Assembly: GCA_004556985.1 (NCBI GenBank)
Contig: SFFC01000021.1
Span: forward strand, 1 to 47,672
Length of the DNA: 47,672 nucleotides
Direction: 5' to 3'
Origin: Clostridiales bacterium
GTDB taxonomy: Bacteria; Bacillota; Clostridia; Christensenellales; Aristaeellaceae
In this document: positions 41,035-47,672 of the stretch, one piece after another
How the letters are laid out: every line of letters begins with the position of its first letter
Position numbering within the stretch: the first letter of the stretch is position 1
Notes under the pieces: model-generated
What the model saw: only the letters and a program-made list of their open reading frames with translations
Told to the model about the DNA's origin: nothing
The model's database searches: none
Position numbers and translations under genes: made by a program

Positions 41035-41889
41035 TTACAGGCCGACCTGGCCGGCAACGGCGGCCGCTGCGTCCGCCATGAGCGGGCTGTCCACGGTCTC
41101 GATGGCGCCCTCGTCGCACAGCTGCGCAGCCTTTGCGTCAAACGGAAGCTGAGCGAGCACGGGCAGGCTGAGGCTGGCGGCCTCCTGCGCGATGCGGGAC
41201 TTGCCGAACAGCTCGATGCGCTTGCCGCAGTCGGGGCAGAGCGCATAGGACATGTTTTCAATCAGGCCGAGGACGGGAATGTGCATCATGGAGGCCATGT
41301 TGACCGCCTTGCGCACGATCATGCCGACCAGATCCTGCGGGGTGGAGACGACCACGACGCCGGAGAGCGGGATGCTCTGGAAGACGGTCAGCGGCACATC
41401 GCCCGTTCCCGGGGGCATATCGATGACCATCACGTCGAGTTCGCCCCAGGAGACATCCTCCCAGAACTGCTTGACCGCGCCGGCGATGACCGGGCCGCGC
41501 CAGATGACGGGGGCGTCGTCCTGCTCGAGCATCAGGTTGATGCTCATGACCTTGATGCCGCTCTCGGTCTCGGCGGGGAAGATATGCTCGCCGTCGCCGA
41601 AGGCCTTCTCGCGGATGCCGAACATGCGGGGGATGGATGGGCCGGTGATGTCGGCGTCCAGAACGCCGACGCGATAGCCCATGCGGCGCAGCATGACGGC
41701 CAGCTCGCCGGAGACGAGGGATTTGCCGACGCCGCCCTTGCCGCTGACCACGCCAATCACCTTGCGAACCTTGGGCTGCTCCTTGGGTGGCTCAACGCCT
41801 GCGGCGCTGTGGTTATGGCTGCACCCGGCGCAGGCGGGCTTTGTCCCGCATTCGCTGGGCGCGCAGCCCTGCTGAAGTTCCTCAGACAC
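41035..41889 (-). CDS. mrp: Mrp/NBP35-family iron-sulfur carrier ATPase
   Basis: Mrp/ApbC proteins carry and transfer 4Fe-4S clusters using ATP. The 284-residue protein starts with a cysteine-rich N-terminus (CAPSECGTKPACAGCSHNHS), as in NBP35-type rather than short Mrp proteins. The ATPase domain has deviant Walker A GVVSGKGGVGKS near residue 49, switch DADITGPSIPRMFG, and Walker B DVMVIDMPPGTGD. The C-terminal cluster site CPDC lies in MSYALCPDCGKR. The GTG at 41889 is chosen because AGGAG (41898-41902) is eight bases upstream; earlier in-frame starts would place the ribosome binding site inside the gene. It is single, facing the giant protein gene. Confidence 0.94.
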   Translation of the reverse strand: MSEELQQGCAPSECGTKPACAGCSHNHSAAGVEPPKEQPKVRKVIGVVSGKGGVGKSLVSGELAVMLRRMGYRVGVLDADITGPSIPRMFGIREKAFGDGEHIFPAETESGIKVMSINLMLEQDDAPVIWRGPVIAGAVKQFWEDVSWGELDVMVIDMPPGTGDVPLTVFQSIPLSGVVVVSTPQDLVGMIVRKAVNMASMMHIPVLGLIENMSYALCPDCGKRIELFGKSRIAQEAASLSLPVLAQLPFDAKAAQLCDEGAIETVDSPLMADAAAAVAGQVGL

Positions 41890-41921
41890 GGAAATTACTC
41901 CTTTCAGACCGGCATGAATTC

Positions 41922-41930
41922 TGCTATAAT
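41922..41930 (+). promoter_or_regulatory. Extended -10 promoter for the secreted protein/mnmM pair
   Basis: TGC plus TATAAT is a perfect extended -10; the -35 (TTTCAG) is weak. The start would lie inside the mrp leader region, so the two divergent transcripts would overlap by about 25 bases. Confidence 0.45.
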
Positions 41931-41966
41931 AGTTTTGCATGATTTTGCCGGCGGTATGCATCTCAT

Positions 41967-41994
41967 ATCATACCATGTTTTTCTCAAAAAGCAA
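41967..41994 (-). promoter_or_regulatory. Promoter of mrp
   Basis: On the minus strand TTGCTT (41989-41994), a 16-base spacer and TATGAT (41967-41972). The pattern matches the rqcH promoter in both -35 sequence and spacing. Confidence 0.65.
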
Positions 41995-42133
41995 GGACGC
42001 TTTTTGATTGTAAAGCGTCGGCCGCAGGGCGCTGCGCTTCACGCATGGGGAGGCGGGCGCCCGGTTTTTCGCGTTTCCGGGCACAGGCCCGTCACAGAAC
42101 GTCGGTTGGCGCTTGGCGCCGGAGAGGAAAAGA

Positions 42134-43291
42134 ATGATCAAAAAGGCTTTACGATGCGCGGCAGGCCTGATGCTGCTGCTTGCGCTGCTGCCGGGAGCGG
42201 CTGTCTGCGCAGAATACGACGCCCGGACGGCGGAGGAATGGCTGAACCGGTTTGCCACAGCGCTGCCGGGGCAGCGCCTGCTCAACGATCCGCAGGAGAC
42301 GGCCGACCCTGCGAAGGGCGGTCAGGTGCTTCTGGAATACGCATTTGGCACGGTGCTGGCCCGGACGGCGGACAGCCCCTCTGCGGCGGATATCCTGGAG
42401 ATCGACCTGCGCTCGCCGGAGGTCGAGGATTGCCTGGGCCTGCGCGTGGGCGCGACGCTTGACGCTGTGCTCGGCGGCCTGAGCCTCCACGAGGGCGCCG
42501 CGCCGCTTGACGTGCTTCGCACGCAGGAGGCCGGCATCGGCTGGAGCTGGGCCTATGTGGGCGATCGCGGCGTCTACGGCGTGGAGCATGTGAGCTTTGG
42601 CGGCGAAGGGCTTTCGATGAAGGAATACACGCTGACCTACGTCATCGACGGCGGCGCGATCAGCGCCATCCGCATGCGCGTGTCGGAGGCGACGCAGGCG
42701 CAGGCGGAGGAGGAATTTGATACGGCGCAGGAGATCGCGCAGCGTCAGGCAGCGCTGCTCCTCGTGCAGGAAAACGACAGCGAGCCGTTTGAGGAGAGCG
42801 ACCTTCAGGTGATGGGCGCGCAGGCGCTGGGCGTGGCGGTCGACCGGTTCGTCCTCGCGATGGGCGAGCCCGAGGAGGTGCAGACGCTGCCCGAGGGGAG
42901 GCTGCTGCTCTACGGCGGCGCGGCGGCGCAGCTTGGACTCAATGTCCGAACGGGAGAGGAGATCGTCCTGGACATCAGCGTGACGGACGGGGCGATCGAC
43001 GGGCCGCGCGGCCTGCGGGTCGGCATGAGCCTGCAGGAGGCGGCCGCGCTGTTTGCCTGCCGTCAGGCGGTCTATGCGTCCGGTGGCATGCTGTATCTCC
43101 TCGGGGAGGCCGCTGGCGATCCGCCCTTCGGGGAGTATCAGCCCGGAGACGGCGGCGGCACGCTGCGCTATGCCTGCCTGCGCGGCGACGGCAGCATGGG
43201 CGTGCTGGAAATCGGCATTCAGGAGGACGCCGTCGCCTACTGGCATCTGTTTGACGGCGCGCGGGAAGGGGCGGATGCACATGGCGGTTGA
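42134..43291 (+). CDS. Secreted protein of unknown function
   Basis: A 385-residue protein with a clear signal peptide (MIKKALRCAAGLMLLLALL, cut after AAVCA at residue 26). The mature part reads as two similar alpha/beta halves. Each has a block like LGLRVGATLDAVLGGL (about residue 103) or RGLRVGMSLQEAAALF (about 298), which recalls small repeated lipoprotein domains of the SmpA/BamE style (GMS-x-EV); this likeness is weak. No catalytic motif is seen. GGAGAGGAAAAG precedes the ATG; three earlier codons also allow an in-frame ATG at 42113. It overlaps the next gene by 11 bases, so the pair are coupled. Confidence 0.7.
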   Translation: MIKKALRCAAGLMLLLALLPGAAVCAEYDARTAEEWLNRFATALPGQRLLNDPQETADPAKGGQVLLEYAFGTVLARTADSPSAADILEIDLRSPEVEDCLGLRVGATLDAVLGGLSLHEGAAPLDVLRTQEAGIGWSWAYVGDRGVYGVEHVSFGGEGLSMKEYTLTYVIDGGAISAIRMRVSEATQAQAEEEFDTAQEIAQRQAALLLVQENDSEPFEESDLQVMGAQALGVAVDRFVLAMGEPEEVQTLPEGRLLLYGGAAAQLGLNVRTGEEIVLDISVTDGAIDGPRGLRVGMSLQEAAALFACRQAVYASGGMLYLLGEAAGDPPFGEYQPGDGGGTLRYACLRGDGSMGVLEIGIQEDAVAYWHLFDGAREGADAHGG

Positions 43292-43877
43292 GGAGCAGGA
43301 GCGCTATACGCTGCGCAACGCGCGATGCCTGGCGGCGGACTATCTGCGCCGCTGCGTGCGCGAGGGCGACACGGTCGTCGACGCGACGATGGGCAACGGC
43401 GGCGATACGCTCTTTTTGTGCGGGCTGGTCGGGGAGACGGGCCACGTCATCGCCTTTGACGTGCAGGAGGCCGCAGTTAACAGGACGCAGGAGCGGCTTG
43501 CGCAGGCCGGCGTGATCGATCGCGCACGGCTGCTGCTGGCAGGTCATGAGACGATGCGCGAGCATGTGCAGGGGCCTGTGCAGGCGGTGATGTTCAACCT
43601 GGGCTGGCTGCCCGGCGCGGCGCACGTCGTGACCACCCGCGTGGAGACGACGCTCGTGGCGGTTTCTTCCGCTGTGGAGCTGCTTGCCCCGGGCGGCATG
43701 GCGACAGTGTGCATCTATCCCGGCCACGAGGAGGGGACGCGCGAGCTGGAGGCGTTGATCGATTATGCCGCCTCGCTTGACGTGCGGCGCTACAACGTGC
43801 TGCACCACCGGTTTCTCTGCGCGCCGGCGCACACGCCGCAGCTGATCGTCATTCAGCGGATGGCGCCGGGATGCTAA
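43281..43877 (+). CDS. mnmM: tRNA wobble-uridine methyltransferase MnmM (YtqB family)
   Basis: In Bacillus, MnmM (formerly YtqB) adds the final methyl group to 5-aminomethyl-2-thiouridine at tRNA position 34. The 198-residue protein has SAM motif I VVDATMGNGGDTLFL near residue 31, IAFDVQEAAV near 57, and the family signature VMFNLGWLPGAAHVVTT near 104. VCIYPGHEEGTRE and a C-terminal LHHRFLCAPAHTPQLIVI complete the fold. The ATG at 43281 has the better spacing from GGGAAGGGG; one at 43275 is also possible. It overlaps the upstream secreted-protein gene by 11 bases. Likely targets include tRNA-Lys(TTT) and tRNA-Gln(TTG), which occur in this window. Confidence 0.9.
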   Translation: MAVEEQERYTLRNARCLAADYLRRCVREGDTVVDATMGNGGDTLFLCGLVGETGHVIAFDVQEAAVNRTQERLAQAGVIDRARLLLAGHETMREHVQGPVQAVMFNLGWLPGAAHVVTTRVETTLVAVSSAVELLAPGGMATVCIYPGHEEGTRELEALIDYAASLDVRRYNVLHHRFLCAPAHTPQLIVIQRMAPGC

Positions 43878-43938
43878 GAAATTGTTAATTCTGTCGCAAA
43901 AACCCTTTTTTTGAAAAAAGAGGGAGGAAATAAGGCGA

Positions 43939-43964
43939 ATCCCGTTGAATCATGTAAACGGGAT
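43939..43964. promoter_or_regulatory. Inverted repeat upstream of the decarboxylase operon
   Basis: ATCCCGTT (43939-43946) and AACGGGAT (43957-43964) are perfect arms with a ten-base gap. A weak promoter reading, TTGAAT (43945-43950), 17 bases, TTGTAT (43968-43973), would place the repeat across the -35. It could be an operator or an RNA hairpin; the sequence alone does not decide. Confidence 0.45.
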
Positions 43965-43975
43965 AAATTGTATCT

Positions 43976-44005
43976 GGAGCGGAGAATCGCATGAAAAACC
44001 GCTCC
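43976..44005 (+). other. Leader hairpin before the carboxyltransferase gene
   Basis: GGAGCGG (43976-43982) and CCGCTCC (43999-44005) pair with a 16-base loop. It ends 16 bases before the GGAGG ribosome binding site. No T-run follows, so it is not a terminator. Confidence 0.5.
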
Positions 44006-44036
44006 GGAACCCTATGATTACGGAGGCGATAGTGGA

Positions 44037-45500
44037 ATGAGCACCCTTCAGGATCTCAATCAGGTGCTCTCGCGCAAGCAGGACATTCTCTCCGGGAATG
44101 CGGCGGGCGTTGAGAAACAGAAGAAGAGCGGCAAGCTGACGGCGCGCGAGCGCATTGAGCTGCTGCTGGACGCGGGCAGCTTCGTCGAGCAGGGCATGCT
44201 CGTCGCCGACGCCGGCGTCGTGACGGGCTCCGGCACGGTCGACGGCCGTCCGGTGTACGTCTTCGCGCAGGATTTTGCCGTGATGGACGGCGCTGTCGGC
44301 GCGAAGCAGGCGAAGAAGATTGTCAAGGTTCTTGAGCTGGCCCGCAAGACGGGCACGCCGGTGGTCGCCATGTGCGACAGCAACGGCGCGCGCGTGGCCG
44401 AGGGCGCGCTGGCGCTGGAGGCGTATGCGGACATCTTTGCGCACATGGCGCGGCTGAGCGGCGTGGTGCCGATGATCACGCTGGTGCTCGGCCCGTGCGT
44501 CGGCGCGGCCGCGATGATGGCGGAGCTTTCCGACCTCGTGTTTGTGGCCAAGCCCGCCGGCGTGCTGCTGGTCGCCGGCCCGCAGGTGCTCGCCTCCACG
44601 ATGGGCAAGAGCCTGACGGCCGAGGAGCTGGGCGGCGGCAAGGCCGCCGTCGAGAGCGGCGCGGCGCACTTTGCCTGCGAGACCGAGGAAGAGGCCGTCG
44701 CACAGGTCAAGACTGTGCTGGGCATGCTCCCGGCGAACAACCTCGAGGACGCGCCCTTTGCCGTCGAAGAGGATATGAACCGTCTGGTCGACGGTCTGGA
44801 GGCCGGCGCTGAGGGCCGCGATGTGATCGCGAAGCTGGCGGATACCGGCTCCGTGGTCGAGGTCGGCAAGGGCTATACTGGCGCTGTCACCGCGCTGGCG
44901 AAGCTCGCGGGCCGCACGGTCGCATTTGTCTACACGGGCAAGGGCGACACCTGCGACAAGCGCATGAAGAAGATCACCCGCTTTGTCCGCTTTGCGGATT
45001 GCTACAATATCCCCGTGGTCTCCCTGATCGATTCCACGGGCCTGACGATCTTCGACACCGTCGATCGCCAGATGAGCGTGCTCAAGGCCGCGTCCTCGAT
45101 GATCTACGCGTACAGCGAGGCGACGACCGTCAAGGTTGCGCTCGTGATCGGCAATGCCGTCGGCGCCGCGTATGTGGCGATGGGCGGCAGCGCGAATGCC
45201 GACGCGACCTATGCCTGGCCGGGCGCCGTGATCAGCCCGCTGACCGGTGAGGCCGCGATCCAGGTGATGTGGAAGGACGAGATCAAGAGAAGCACGGGCG
45301 ATGCGGTCGCCGCGCGCGCTGAGCTCGCCGCCAAGTATGAGGCCGAGGTGGCCGACGGCGTCAACGCCGCCGCGCAGGGCCTCATCGACGACGTGATCGA
45401 TCCGGCGGACAGCCGCAAGACGATCATCGCCGCGCTGGAGCTCCTCTCGAGCAAGCGCGATTCCAATCCGCCCAAGAAGCACGGCAACATGCCGCTGTAA
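44037..45500 (+). CDS. Carboxyltransferase subunit of a sodium-pumping acyl-CoA decarboxylase
   Basis: A 487-residue acyl-CoA carboxyltransferase (crotonase-like fold, two halves). It moves CO2 from an acyl-CoA to biotin on the carrier encoded two genes downstream. Landmarks are GKLTARERIELLLDAGSFVE near residue 33, VYVFAQDFAVMDGAVG, SNGARVAEG, LVLGPCVGAAAMMA, and the C-terminal half with VSLIDSTGLTI and AYVAMGGSANADATYAWPGA. The methylmalonyl- and glutaconyl-CoA enzymes usually read DSGGAR where this reads DSNGAR, and overall it is more divergent than standard MmdA or GcdA. The acyl-CoA is therefore not assigned. GGAGG lies ten bases before the ATG. Gene order (alpha, gamma, carrier, beta) matches those decarboxylases. 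Confidence 0.87.
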   Translation: MSTLQDLNQVLSRKQDILSGNAAGVEKQKKSGKLTARERIELLLDAGSFVEQGMLVADAGVVTGSGTVDGRPVYVFAQDFAVMDGAVGAKQAKKIVKVLELARKTGTPVVAMCDSNGARVAEGALALEAYADIFAHMARLSGVVPMITLVLGPCVGAAAMMAELSDLVFVAKPAGVLLVAGPQVLASTMGKSLTAEELGGGKAAVESGAAHFACETEEEAVAQVKTVLGMLPANNLEDAPFAVEEDMNRLVDGLEAGAEGRDVIAKLADTGSVVEVGKGYTGAVTALAKLAGRTVAFVYTGKGDTCDKRMKKITRFVRFADCYNIPVVSLIDSTGLTIFDTVDRQMSVLKAASSMIYAYSEATTVKVALVIGNAVGAAYVAMGGSANADATYAWPGAVISPLTGEAAIQVMWKDEIKRSTGDAVAARAELAAKYEAEVADGVNAAAQGLIDDVIDPADSRKTIIAALELLSSKRDSNPPKKHGNMPL

Positions 45501-45518
45501 TCAGGGGAGGAAAGATCG

Positions 45519-45899
45519 ATGTCAGGAATCTTTGCGAAGCTGCAGTACGGTCTCTCCGTTGCCGTCGTCGGCATCGCCACGGTCTTCGTCGGCCTGATCA
45601 TCCTGATTGGCCTGATCAAGCTGATGGATTTCGTGCTGAGCGCCGCGTCGGGCAAGAAGAAGGCTGCTGCGCCTGCGCCCGCCCCTGCGGCGGCGCCCGC
45701 GCCGGCTGTCGAGGAGACCGTCGCTGAGGAAGACGACGGCGAGCTGATCGCCGTGATCGCCGCGGCTGTGGCCGCAGCGATGGAGGCTGCCGGGGAGGAG
45801 AGCGCATCCGGCTTTGTCGTGCGCTCCATCCGCCGCATCAACAATGCGCCCGCGTGGAACCGCGCCGGACGCGAGGAGCAGGTCTACAGCCGCATGTAA
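45519..45899 (+). CDS. OadG-family gamma/delta subunit of the sodium-pump decarboxylase
   Basis: A 126-residue single-pass membrane protein. The helix is VAVVGIATVFVGLIILIGLIKLM (split here after FVG), the usual OadG segment near residues 13-37. An Ala/Pro-rich linker (KKKAAAPAPAPAAAPAPA) leads to an acidic helix and the conserved end SGFVVRSIRRINNAPAWNRAGR. In characterised complexes this subunit holds carboxyltransferase, carrier and beta subunit together. GGGGAGGAAAG precedes the ATG. It begins 18 bases after the carboxyltransferase stop. Confidence 0.9.
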   Translation: MSGIFAKLQYGLSVAVVGIATVFVGLIILIGLIKLMDFVLSAASGKKKAAAPAPAPAAAPAPAVEETVAEEDDGELIAVIAAAVAAAMEAAGEESASGFVVRSIRRINNAPAWNRAGREEQVYSRM

Positions 45900-45948
45900 A
45901 CGGCAGCCTGCATGAGACGAGAGAAAACAGACGAGGAGGATCTCCATT

Positions 45949-46323
45949 ATGCGTAATTTTGTGATCACCGTGAACGGCACCCAGTATGAGGTCGCCGTCG
46001 AGGAAGTCGAAGCCGGCGCCGCTCCTGTCGCCGCTGCTCCCGCTGCTGCTCCGAAGGCCGCTCCCGCGCCGAAGGCTGCCCCGAAGGCCGCCGCGCCGAA
46101 GGCTGTCGCGGGCGAGAAGGTCACCGCGCCGATGCCGGGCAACATCATCGATGTGAAGGTGCAGACCGGCGCCACCGTCAAGAAGGGCGATGTGCTGGTC
46201 GTGCTGGAGGCCATGAAGATGGAGAACGAGATCATGGCGCCGCGCGATGCGAAGGTCGTGCAGGTGCTGGCCAGCAAGGGCGCGGCTGTCAATACGGGCG
46301 ACGCGCTGGTCGTGCTCGAATAA
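45949..46323 (+). CDS. Biotin carboxyl carrier protein of the decarboxylase
   Basis: A 124-residue carrier. After a short N-terminal strand region (NFVITVNGTQYEVAVEEV) comes an Ala/Pro/Lys linker (about 24-54) that gives the arm its reach. The biotinyl domain follows, with Lys90 in the canonical EAMKMEN motif as the attachment site and the usual VTAPMPGNIIDV opening and GDALVVLE end. CO2 carried on this biotin is released at the membrane by the beta subunit. GAGGAGGATC precedes the ATG. A biotin ligase gene is not in view. Confidence 0.95.
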   Translation: MRNFVITVNGTQYEVAVEEVEAGAAPVAAAPAAAPKAAPAPKAAPKAAAPKAVAGEKVTAPMPGNIIDVKVQTGATVKKGDVLVVLEAMKMENEIMAPRDAKVVQVLASKGAAVNTGDALVVLE

Positions 46324-46344
46324 TTCGCAAAGGGGTTAAGCGCT

Positions 46345-47672
46345 GTGAAAAAGATTCTGAGTGTGTTCCTCGGACTGGCGCTGTGCTGCATGCTTGCGGC
46401 GCTGCCCGTTTGCGCCGAGGAAGCCGCTGCCCCGCAGGCAGAAGCGATCGCTGCCGAGCCCGCCGGCAACGGTTACGCGACGCTGGTGTCCGAGCCGGAC
46501 GCGCTCATCCCGGTCTATGTGGATGAGGAGGCGGAGGGCGCCGAGGGCACCGTGGAGCAGGCGATGGCGAATTTCAGCTTCACCGGAACGGTCATGGGCC
46601 TGGTCAAGGACTCGGGCATCTATCAGATCGTGAAGGGCAACTGGAAGAGCGTCGTCATGATCCTGATTTCGTTTGTGCTGCTGTATCTGGCCATTGTCAA
46701 GCAGTTTGAGCCGTTGCTGCTGATGCCCATCGCGTTCGGCATGCTGCTGACCAACTTGCCGCTGGCCGGCATCATGGACGAGCCGATTTACGAGATCATT
46801 TCCAACCCGACGTACCACGGCAAGGCCGGCGTGCCGATTTACAACGGCGAAGTCCTGGTCGGCTATCAGTACGTCAAGCAGAACGGCGGCCTGCTGTACT
46901 ACCTGTATCAGGGCGTCAAGCTGGGCATCTTCCCGCCGCTCATCTTCATGGGTGTCGGCGCGATGACCGACTTTGGTCCGCTGATTGCCAACCCGATCTC
47001 CCTGCTGCTGGGCGCTGCCGCGCAGCTGGGCATCTTCCTGGCGTTCCTGCTGGCGCTGCTGCTGGGCTTCTCGCCCGCTGAGGCCGGCGCAATCGGCATC
47101 ATCGGCGGCGCGGACGGCCCGACGGCCATCTACGTTACCACCAAGCTGGCTCCCGGCCTGCTGGGCCCGATCGCCATCGCTGCGTATTCCTACATGGCGC
47201 TGGTGCCGGTCATCCAGCCGCCGATCATGAAGGCCTTCACGAGCAAGAAGGACCGCCAGATCGTCATGGGCCAGCTCCGTCCGGTTTCCAAGACCGAGAA
47301 GATCATCTTCCCGATCATCGTGACCGTGCTGGTCTCCCTGATGCTTCCCAGCGCCGCGCCGCTGATCGGCTCGCTGATGCTGGGCAACCTGTTCAAGGAG
47401 TCCGGCGTGACTGACCGCCTCTCCAAGACCGCGCAGAACGAGCTGATGAACATCGTCACGATCTTCCTGGGCGTGACCGTCGGCGCGACCGCGAAGGCCG
47501 ATACCTTCCTGCAGGCCCGCACGCTGATGATCATCGCGATGGGCATCTTCGCCTTTGGCGGCGGCACGCTGGGCGGCGTCCTGCTGGGCAACGTGATGTG
47601 CAAGCTCTCCGGCGGCAAGATCAACCCGCTGATCGGCTCTGCCGGCGTCTCCGCCGTTCCGATGGCGGCGCG
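46345..47672 (+). CDS. Sodium-pumping decarboxylase beta subunit with signal-peptide extension (3' end cut by window)
   Basis: The OadB/GcdB/MmdB-type subunit decarboxylates carboxybiotin and pumps sodium out. About 442 codons are in view. The core starts near residue 95 (WKSVVMILISFVLLYLAIVKQFEPLLLMPI, split at LIS). It has GVGAMTDFGP and the conserved sodium/carboxybiotin site GGADGPTAIYVT, and ends within INPLIGSAGVSAVPMAA, so only about 40 residues are lost. Unusually, the core is preceded by a typical signal peptide (KKILSVFLGLALCCMLAALPVCA, split at ALC) and about 70 acidic residues. The GTG at 46345 has AAAGGGG upstream, and no better start lies nearer the core. Oxaloacetate decarboxylase beta subunits normally begin close to the core. 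Confidence 0.9.
   Translation, partial: MKKILSVFLGLALCCMLAALPVCAEEAAAPQAEAIAAEPAGNGYATLVSEPDALIPVYVDEEAEGAEGTVEQAMANFSFTGTVMGLVKDSGIYQIVKGNWKSVVMILISFVLLYLAIVKQFEPLLLMPIAFGMLLTNLPLAGIMDEPIYEIISNPTYHGKAGVPIYNGEVLVGYQYVKQNGGLLYYLYQGVKLGIFPPLIFMGVGAMTDFGPLIANPISLLLGAAAQLGIFLAFLLALLLGFSPAEAGAIGIIGGADGPTAIYVTTKLAPGLLGPIAIAAYSYMALVPVIQPPIMKAFTSKKDRQIVMGQLRPVSKTEKIIFPIIVTVLVSLMLPSAAPLIGSLMLGNLFKESGVTDRLSKTAQNELMNIVTIFLGVTVGATAKADTFLQARTLMIIAMGIFAFGGGTLGGVLLGNVMCKLSGGKINPLIGSAGVSAVPMAA

Overview
The window is a GC-rich, gene-dense stretch of what looks like a spore-forming Clostridia-type Firmicute (order Eubacteriales or close to it). The evidence is the Bacillus-like gene order spoVM-rpmB-yloU-fakA(yloV)-recG, a GerMN-domain protein, the rplI-dnaB pair after a YybS-type protein, RqcH, MnmM (YtqB), pyruvate phosphate dikinase, and strong sigma-A promoters with AAGGAGG-type ribosome binding sites. 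The genus cannot be fixed from the sequence. A GC-rich gut or anaerobic lineage (for example Christensenellales-like) is only a guess.

Layout. 1-4230: rqcH (minus strand, cut by the window edge), a GerMN protein, then the coupled pair rdgB and an MJ0936-type phosphodiesterase. 4295-5073: one perfect sigma-A promoter drives seven intact tRNA genes (Arg, His, Gln, Lys, Leu, Gly, Lys) plus a 5' tRNA-Gly fragment, closed by two terminators. 5074-6860: a compositionally different, AT-richer segment with an Rrf2 regulator, its likely palindromic operator and an EFR1-type flavodoxin/ferredoxin fusion. 7003-9305: glmM with a stand-alone left-handed beta-helix acetyltransferase. 9343-12472: a TSCPD protein, a beta-propeller protein, a YwaF-like membrane protein and a DUF2232/YybS protein. 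12534-18376: rplI, dnaB, topB and two membrane proteins. 18469-20079: a PrsA/SurA-like lipoprotein. 20135-25139: a two-TM micro-protein, a 25-codon spoVM, rpmB (minus), yloU, fakA and recG. 25250-27975: ppdK. 28003-30567: a TetR-controlled operon with an RsgA-family GTPase, a methyltransferase and the TetR gene. 30581-33020: a membrane protein with a C-terminal Cys/His motif, and the minus-strand pair acyl-ACP thioesterase plus a Nif11-leader-like small protein. 33014-40952: a 2598-residue secreted protein with twelve SdrD-B-like modules. 41035-43877: mrp (minus), a secreted protein of unknown function, and mnmM. 44037-47672: a sodium-pumping decarboxylase operon (carboxyltransferase, gamma, biotin carrier, beta), with beta cut by the window edge.

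The points most worth attention are: the very short spoVM gene; a promoter pair whose -35 boxes are the same bases, firing a giant secreted repeat protein one way and a thioesterase/Nif11-like pair the other; a TetR operon with two palindromes sitting in and just after a consensus promoter; a parvulin-type lipoprotein interrupted by a coiled coil; a decarboxylase beta subunit with a signal peptide and extracytoplasmic extension; and a tRNA fragment left inside a tRNA operon. I found no CRISPR array, insertion sequence or prophage.
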